Positions 60,401-64,000 of a stretch of DNA of 64,000 bases are shown here, one piece after another. How positions within the stretch are numbered: position 1 is the stretch's first letter; each line of letters begins with the position of its first letter. The notes beneath the pieces were generated by a model, which saw only the letters and a list, made by a program, of their open reading frames with translations, searched no databases and was not told where the DNA came from. The stretch covers positions 1 through 64,000 of the forward strand of contig JACRDP010000020.1 of NCBI GenBank assembly GCA_016212855.1. Reading direction: 5' to 3'. The stretch is from Elusimicrobiota bacterium. GTDB taxonomy: Bacteria > Elusimicrobiota > Elusimicrobia > UBA1565 > UBA9628. A program made the position numbers and the translations under genes.

Positions 60401-62901
60401 GGCGTCGTCTGACGCGTCGAGCTGAAGGCTCCTTCGTTCTCGAAGACGCGGGCGTGGAACTGGGCGGTCAGCATCCCCGGGGCGGACTGATCGGCCGGAA
60501 ACGAGAGGGGGATCTCGGCGCGGCCGTCCGCGTCGAGCGTACCCTCGAACACCGTGCGGCTCTCGGCGCTGAGCGACCGGGCGGGATCGTCGAAGACGTG
60601 ATCCGTGAAGCGCGTGAACTTCGTCGGCGCGGCCGTCAGCTTCAGGTCGACGGCGGCCTTCAGGCCGCCGGCCTTGGCGCCGTGGAGCCACTGCGCGAAG
60701 AGTTTTACCTTCGAATCCGCGGCTTTGGCGCGCAGGCTCTTGCGGCCGAAGTCCAGCTCGATCTTGAGGCGGTTGGGCAGGACGGCTTCGACGCGCAGCT
60801 CCTTGGAGAACTCCGCCCCTCCGACGCGCGCCTTGGCGCTCCACAGGCCGGTCGGGGCGTCCTCCGGGGTGCGGAAGCTGAAGCGATAGAAGCCCCCGAG
60901 CGGCTCGCGGTTGGTCAAGGCCAGGAACGGCTTGCCCCGCGGGTCGAAGAGGCGCAGCACCGCGGGGTGCCCCGGAGGCAGGCGGCCTTCCCGGTCCTCC
61001 ACGATCAAGGTCAGGTGGACGTCGTCGCCCGGTCGCCACACGCCGCGCTCTCCGTAGAGAAGCCCTTTTAAACCGCTCTCGACGCGCTCGCCGCCCGTGT
61101 CGAAATGGCTGACCGGCAGGGCCAGGCCGTCGCTCACCTTCAAATATCCCCGGTCGCCGTCCTTGCTCGCCGTCAGGTAGAACGGCTTTCCTTTGGACGA
61201 AAGCTTCGCGAATCCATCGGCGTCGGTCTCGCTCCGGGCGATGACCGCGCCCTGGAAATTGTGGACGGTCACGGCCGCCTTCGAGAGCGGCGCGGCCGTG
61301 CGCAGGCTGCTGACGGCGACGCGGAAATCCCCGGTTTGCCCGCGCACGGCGATCATGCCGATGTTCGAGCCCATGAAGTTCCGGCTTTCCTTGGTGCCCG
61401 TGGCGAACTCGTAGTAGGCGTCCTTGCAGGGATCCTCGCGCTCGGCCCAATTGGTCCGCGCCTCGCCGTCTTCGCCCCCTTCCTCGTAGCCGCTCCAGTA
61501 GCTCGGCTGGACGGTGTTCAAGTCATCGTGGTCTTTGAGGGGCTCCTCCGGCTTGACCGGCTTGCTCCCGGCTTCCTCGGAGCAGGCGTAGTCGGAGTCG
61601 CCGCGGTTGATCGACACGGTCAAGCGCATGAGGGCGCCGCGGTTGCCGCGCAAGAGCTGGCCGGCGTCGAGGGCGAGATGTCGCCACTGATCGGGCGCTC
61701 CCGGCTCCACACGGATAGTCTTGCGCCACATGAACCGCCCGACGCGCCCCATCTCCTGGTCCCCGGGAAGGGCGTTGGTCTGCAGGAACTGGCCGATGTT
61801 GTCGGCGTAGACCCGGAACGCCGTCACCTGGACGGAGTGGACGTTGATCGCCTCGAAGGGGATGCTGAGCACGTCGTTGTCGGGGAGGATCACGCCCCCG
61901 CCGGTGAAGCGGACCTGGGGCTTGACCGAGGTAAAGCGCAGGCGCTCGTCGATGCGTCTTTCCAGGCGCCGCCCCTTGGCGTCGCGTACGCCGGTCTCCA
62001 CCGACACGACCACGATCCCGTTGATGCGATCCTGAGGGAAGATCTTCAGGGCGCTGCCCTCGACGCGGAAGGTGAAGGTTCCGGAGGAAAGACGCACGAG
62101 CCCGCGCAGGTCTTGAGCGGAATCCAACGTGTCGGAAAACGAGACGAGAACGTATTGCGGACCGTCGGAGATCGCCCGGGTTCCCACGACACGAAAAGAA
62201 GCGTCCGCCGGTATTTCGACGCTTTGGACCTCGCGGCGGCCGCCGCCGATCACGCGGCCGTCGAGCGTCAGCTTCAGCGTCTTGGCGGAGGCGCCGCGCG
62301 AAAGACCGCCGATCGAGAAGGCGTGTGATTTCGTGCCCGCCTCGTGCGTCCAGATGATCTGAGGGCTTCCGTCGCCCCACTCCGCCGTCAGCGCCTTTTC
62401 GACGCGCGGGGCGTCCTCGACATCGGCGGTCTCCACGCTTCCGCGTACGCTCCATTTACCGGGAGCGGCCGCGTCGGGGAATCCGCCGGCGAGTTTCAGG
62501 CTCAGATCCCGTTCCAATACGGACACGACGAATTCGTAGTCTCCGATCCCCGCCGGCGCGTCCGCCAGGCCGGAGGCTTTGACGCGGACCAGGTACTGGG
62601 AGCCGGGTTTCAAGGACGCCGGCGTGAAAGTCGCCTCCCGAGGACCGGTGGCGACGACCGCCCCCGTAATCTTGGGGATCGTCTCGATGAGGCCCTCCAG
62701 GCGGGCGCCCACCTGGTCCTTCGCGAAGACGTCCTTGTTGAAGCGGAGGACGATCGCGGCCTTGCGCGACAGGCGCCCGACGCTGTGCTCGGCGATGATT
62801 TCGCTCCAGAGCGGGTTGGATTTTTTGGCCTGGGGGGCGGCTTCGGCTTTGGCGCAGGCGGTCAGGGCGGCGGCGAGCAAGACGAGGAGCAGCGGTCTCA
62901 T
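57382..62901 (-). CDS. bacterial alpha-2-macroglobulin lipoprotein with thioester
   Basis: 1839 residues, YfhM-like. Lipobox LTACAK anchors it to the envelope. Multiple MG-type beta domains lead to the thioester motif YPYGCLEQTTS with Cys1396 and Gln1399, so the covalent protease trap is intact (some bacterial homologues have lost it). A helical thioester domain and C-terminal domains follow. GGAGGA precedes the ATG by seven bases. Upstream of pbpC, so the trap and a wall-repair synthase are co-expressed. Confidence 0.95.
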   Translation of the reverse strand: MRPLLLVLLAAALTACAKAEAAPQAKKSNPLWSEIIAEHSVGRLSRKAAIVLRFNKDVFAKDQVGARLEGLIETIPKITGAVVATGPREATFTPASLKPGSQYLVRVKASGLADAPAGIGDYEFVVSVLERDLSLKLAGGFPDAAAPGKWSVRGSVETADVEDAPRVEKALTAEWGDGSPQIIWTHEAGTKSHAFSIGGLSRGASAKTLKLTLDGRVIGGGRREVQSVEIPADASFRVVGTRAISDGPQYVLVSFSDTLDSAQDLRGLVRLSSGTFTFRVEGSALKIFPQDRINGIVVVSVETGVRDAKGRRLERRIDERLRFTSVKPQVRFTGGGVILPDNDVLSIPFEAINVHSVQVTAFRVYADNIGQFLQTNALPGDQEMGRVGRFMWRKTIRVEPGAPDQWRHLALDAGQLLRGNRGALMRLTVSINRGDSDYACSEEAGSKPVKPEEPLKDHDDLNTVQPSYWSGYEEGGEDGEARTNWAEREDPCKDAYYEFATGTKESRNFMGSNIGMIAVRGQTGDFRVAVSSLRTAAPLSKAAVTVHNFQGAVIARSETDADGFAKLSSKGKPFYLTASKDGDRGYLKVSDGLALPVSHFDTGGERVESGLKGLLYGERGVWRPGDDVHLTLIVEDREGRLPPGHPAVLRLFDPRGKPFLALTNREPLGGFYRFSFRTPEDAPTGLWSAKARVGGAEFSKELRVEAVLPNRLKIELDFGRKSLRAKAADSKVKLFAQWLHGAKAGGLKAAVDLKLTAAPTKFTRFTDHVFDDPARSLSAESRTVFEGTLDADGRAEIPLSFPADQSAPGMLTAQFHARVFENEGAFSSTRQTTPFHPYERYVGLKLPEGDRARGMLLTDTTHQVSVVSLDADGKPASASNIKMTVYKVEWKWWWDKSGSALAQFANNTNTAAVQQGTVSTRDGRGIWTFNIHYPDWGRYLLRACDEESGHCTGKIFYIDWPGWAGRAREQGGAGANVLSFDADSPDYKVGETARLRLPAAQARTRALISIENGTRVLSQRWVELSTGPTTVPLAITKAMTPNVYVAAFVVQAHEGKANDRPLRLYGVIPLTVKDPATELAPVIAVAAEWKPETRQKVTVSEAKGRPMVYTLAVVDEGLLGLTGFPTPDPHAAFYKKEALGVTTWDLYDHVVGSYGGELERLLALGGSEALGELREKESSRRFPPIVRFMGPFELKPYEKKSHEVALSSYVGALRVMVVAGRRGAYGHADKTVPVRQPLMVQPTLPRVVGPGEDIVVPAAVFAMDDKIKQASVEISADGPFTVVGPRTAELVFAKPGDKLARFSLRSGSRLGTGKIRVAAKSGADQARAEINLTVRAPNPPTARQAGKWLEPGEVWKSRIVPHGMPGTNEVTLEASSIPPLNLEKRLGDLIRYPYGCLEQTTSALFPQFFLPGLVRLTEREKAEVEKNVKGGLDRLRGFQAPSGGFYYWPQAGHEEDFATSYVGQFLLEAEKRGYALPPEMRPQWEKFQRERALAWNPGSPAKLEQAYRLYTLALAGKPELGAMNQLREDTQLKGLTRWLLAGAYQAAGVTAASDALAQSTEIAVPYGQEGGQNYPSPLRDKSLVLQMLTLRREFDRAMPLADQVSGALASEQWHHTQALAQSLMSLSRYYGEQEGERGFALESSVNGAAAVSVASNEPVRKFRLAAFPDGGSEVAVRNTSRRKIYVALVTRGISAAGEEKPASHGLEITVDYRDPKGAAADPARLLQGQQLTAVVTVRNLVPRKVDNIALAFLAPAGWEINNAPWAGAGDTGLDYQDVRDDRVLSFFGLAEAGAIQIPLKFTAAYQGRFYLPAAVAEAMYESTLNANSGGRWVAVDAGR
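59283..59309 (+). terminator. terminator-like hairpin inside macroglobulin gene, antisense
   Basis: A perfect ten-pair stem (AAAGAGCCAC and its complement) with a three-base TTC loop, followed on the plus strand by a run of T (seven in all). It is in the coding strand opposite orientation, so it would stop antisense transcription of the gene. It could also be chance in the local EKKSHEVALSS codons. Confidence 0.5.
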
Positions 62902-63025
62902 GCGGGTCCTCCGAAACGGTTCGGAAGGATACCCGTGAGCCCCGGCGGAGCTTACTTTGGCGGGAGGTTGGGGGCCCCGGAACTTACGCGAAAAGTCGGC
63001 GAATCTTGCGCGACGCGGGGCCGCC

Positions 63026-63054
63026 TTGACTTATTTGGTGCCCCGGGGTACGCT
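63026..63054 (+). promoter_or_regulatory. promoter of thioredoxin-like gene
   Basis: TTGACT, 17 bases ending CCCCGGGG, then TACGCT; about 13 bases to ATG. Confidence 0.8.
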
Positions 63055-63067
63055 GAGTCGACCTATC

Positions 63068-64000
63068 ATGTTAAGCGCGGCCGTCAAAAAAATACTGTTG
63101 AGCGCGGTTGTCGCGGGCGGCGGCTATTTCTTCATACCGGCGCGATACTTCTGGAAAATCGGAATTCATGTTCCCTATCCGATCGAGGAGTTCGGGGTCG
63201 ACGCCGCCGATGGATTCCGGCTCACCAATTACGATTGTCTTGGGCGGCCGATTCTGCTCGCCACCTGGGGCGCCTGGTGCCCGCATATGCCCGGCAACCT
63301 CGCGACGATCGAGAGGCTGAAGGCGCGCTTCTCCTACAGCGACATCTGCATCGTGCCGGTGTCGAACGATCCGGACCCGGCGAATGCATGGGAATTCGCG
63401 CGCTCGCATCAGATGGCGGAGCCGAATTATTGGGGTTATAAAGGCTTGTCGGCGATGTATTGGGGCTACGCGACGCCGCACTTCTTCCTGTTCGACCGTA
63501 AAGGCCGATTGCGGTTGAATGCGGACATCACCGAGACGACTCCGGAAGCCCTCATGGCGGCGGTCGTCAACGTCATCGAAGATGGCGCGCCGCGAAACAC
63601 AACCCCATCGCCCACGCGACCCGGACAGGCGCGCGCCGTCGACGACGAGGTGCGCGAAGCGCAGGAACTCGCGGCCGAAAACGCCCGGCTGTTCAAGGCG
63701 GGAAGGCTCGACGAACTGGACGCGCGCGCCGCGACCTGGCGCAAAGGGCGGGAGCGGACTTTGCTCGACGTTTGGAAGGAAGAGACCATTTATACCGCGA
63801 TCGTGGTGTCTTGGCAGGGCACCGCGTCCGATGCCGATTACGAGGCTCGTCTCCGTCTCTTCGAGAACTGGGTCTCAAGCCGTCCCGCTTCGGTCACCGC
63901 GCGAATGGCTCTGGGACAGCAGTGGTTCCAATACGCGTGGAAAGCTCGCGGTCAAAACTGGGAGAACGACGTTATTCCGCAGGCGCGGAGGCATTTCGAA
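63068..64000 (+). CDS. thioredoxin-fold plus DUF4034 protein (partial)
   Basis: At least 311 residues; open at the window end. N-terminal anchor (about 5-24), a TlpA/peroxiredoxin-like domain (about 40-175) with WGAWCPHMPGN where the redox motif Cys-x-x-Cys has only the first Cys, and a DUF4034-like region (about 205-311: AGRLDELDARAATWRKGRERTLLDVWKEE ... ARMALGQQWFQYAWKARGQNW). Single-Cys redox chemistry or a regulatory role is possible. The ATG was chosen because a promoter precedes it at normal distance. Confidence 0.8.
   Translation, partial: MLSAAVKKILLSAVVAGGGYFFIPARYFWKIGIHVPYPIEEFGVDAADGFRLTNYDCLGRPILLATWGAWCPHMPGNLATIERLKARFSYSDICIVPVSNDPDPANAWEFARSHQMAEPNYWGYKGLSAMYWGYATPHFFLFDRKGRLRLNADITETTPEALMAAVVNVIEDGAPRNTTPSPTRPGQARAVDDEVREAQELAAENARLFKAGRLDELDARAATWRKGRERTLLDVWKEETIYTAIVVSWQGTASDADYEARLRLFENWVSSRPASVTARMALGQQWFQYAWKARGQNWENDVIPQARRHFE

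Noticed and set aside
58387..61071. 894-codon plus-strand open frame opposite the macroglobulin gene
   Set aside because: Antisense to a well-conserved gene, Arg/Gly-rich translation without domains. It is a by-product of high GC. The same applies to long frames opposite the kinase, subtilase, pilT and NHL genes.

Overview
The window is a gene-dense, high-GC stretch from a bacterium with a Gram-negative envelope. Heptose-phosphate genes (gmhA, rfaE2-type adenylyltransferase), nagZ, a PbpC/alpha-2-macroglobulin pair and many signal peptides and lipoboxes support this. Twin PilT ATPases, a NadD-YqeK fusion next to rsfS, indirect tRNA amidation by GatCAB, and many secreted TPR/NHL proteins fit a free-living member of Elusimicrobiota. 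That placement is inference, and no rRNA or other phylogenetic marker set is present. No tRNA, rRNA, CRISPR array or insertion sequence was seen.

Layout. 1-2 kb: MTA/SAH nucleosidase and two small unknown genes. 2-7.3 kb: a transmembrane Ser/Thr kinase with outside TPRs, then a lower-GC block with a structured, attenuator-like RNA leader in front of a lipoprotein and an HExxH protein. 7.4-10.4 kb: hemB-hemL (haem) and a BI-1 membrane protein. 10.5-13 kb: an unusual subtilase overlapping a small membrane protein. 13-20.1 kb (minus): nadD-yqeK, LytR_C protein, pilT, cNMP-binding protein, rsfS, pilT, argS. 20.2-25.5 kb: DUF1015 protein, glycosyltransferase, dus, hydroxyacid dehydrogenase and two unknown genes. 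25.6-38.9 kb (plus): glycogen phosphorylase-like enzyme, PcrA/UvrD helicase, gatC, TPR protein, gatA, Nudix, gatB, a 1167-residue NHL/FN3/transglutaminase/TPR protein and a small secreted protein. 39-40.6 kb: three small secreted proteins, one frameshifted. 40.6-53.4 kb (minus): a 15-gene collinear run mixing heptose, biotin carboxylase, nucleoside and one-carbon metabolism, tRNA/rRNA modification, signalling and peptidoglycan recycling. 53.4-54.3 kb: two tandem cNMP-domain proteins. 54.3-62.9 kb (minus): alpha-2-macroglobulin, pbpC and a GT51-only protein. The right edge holds the start of a thioredoxin-like/DUF4034 protein.

How genes work together. Four-base ATGA/GTGA overlaps are frequent, so many neighbours are probably translationally coupled. 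HD-GYP, cNMP-domain and response-regulator proteins near pilT genes suggest second-messenger control of surface motility. MTA has two exits (nucleosidase and phosphorylase). PbpC, alpha-2-macroglobulin and nagZ belong to cell-wall building, defence and recycling.

The most unusual signals are non-coding. At least ten genes have a TANNNT box 6-8 bases before the start codon, which predicts leaderless mRNAs, some in tightly packed divergent promoters. A roughly 40-base double-hairpin element occurs three times with compensatory base changes, two of the copies inside protein-coding genes. A 62-base palindrome carries two inverted DnaA boxes. A leader RNA at 5.1 kb has mutually exclusive stems like a riboswitch.
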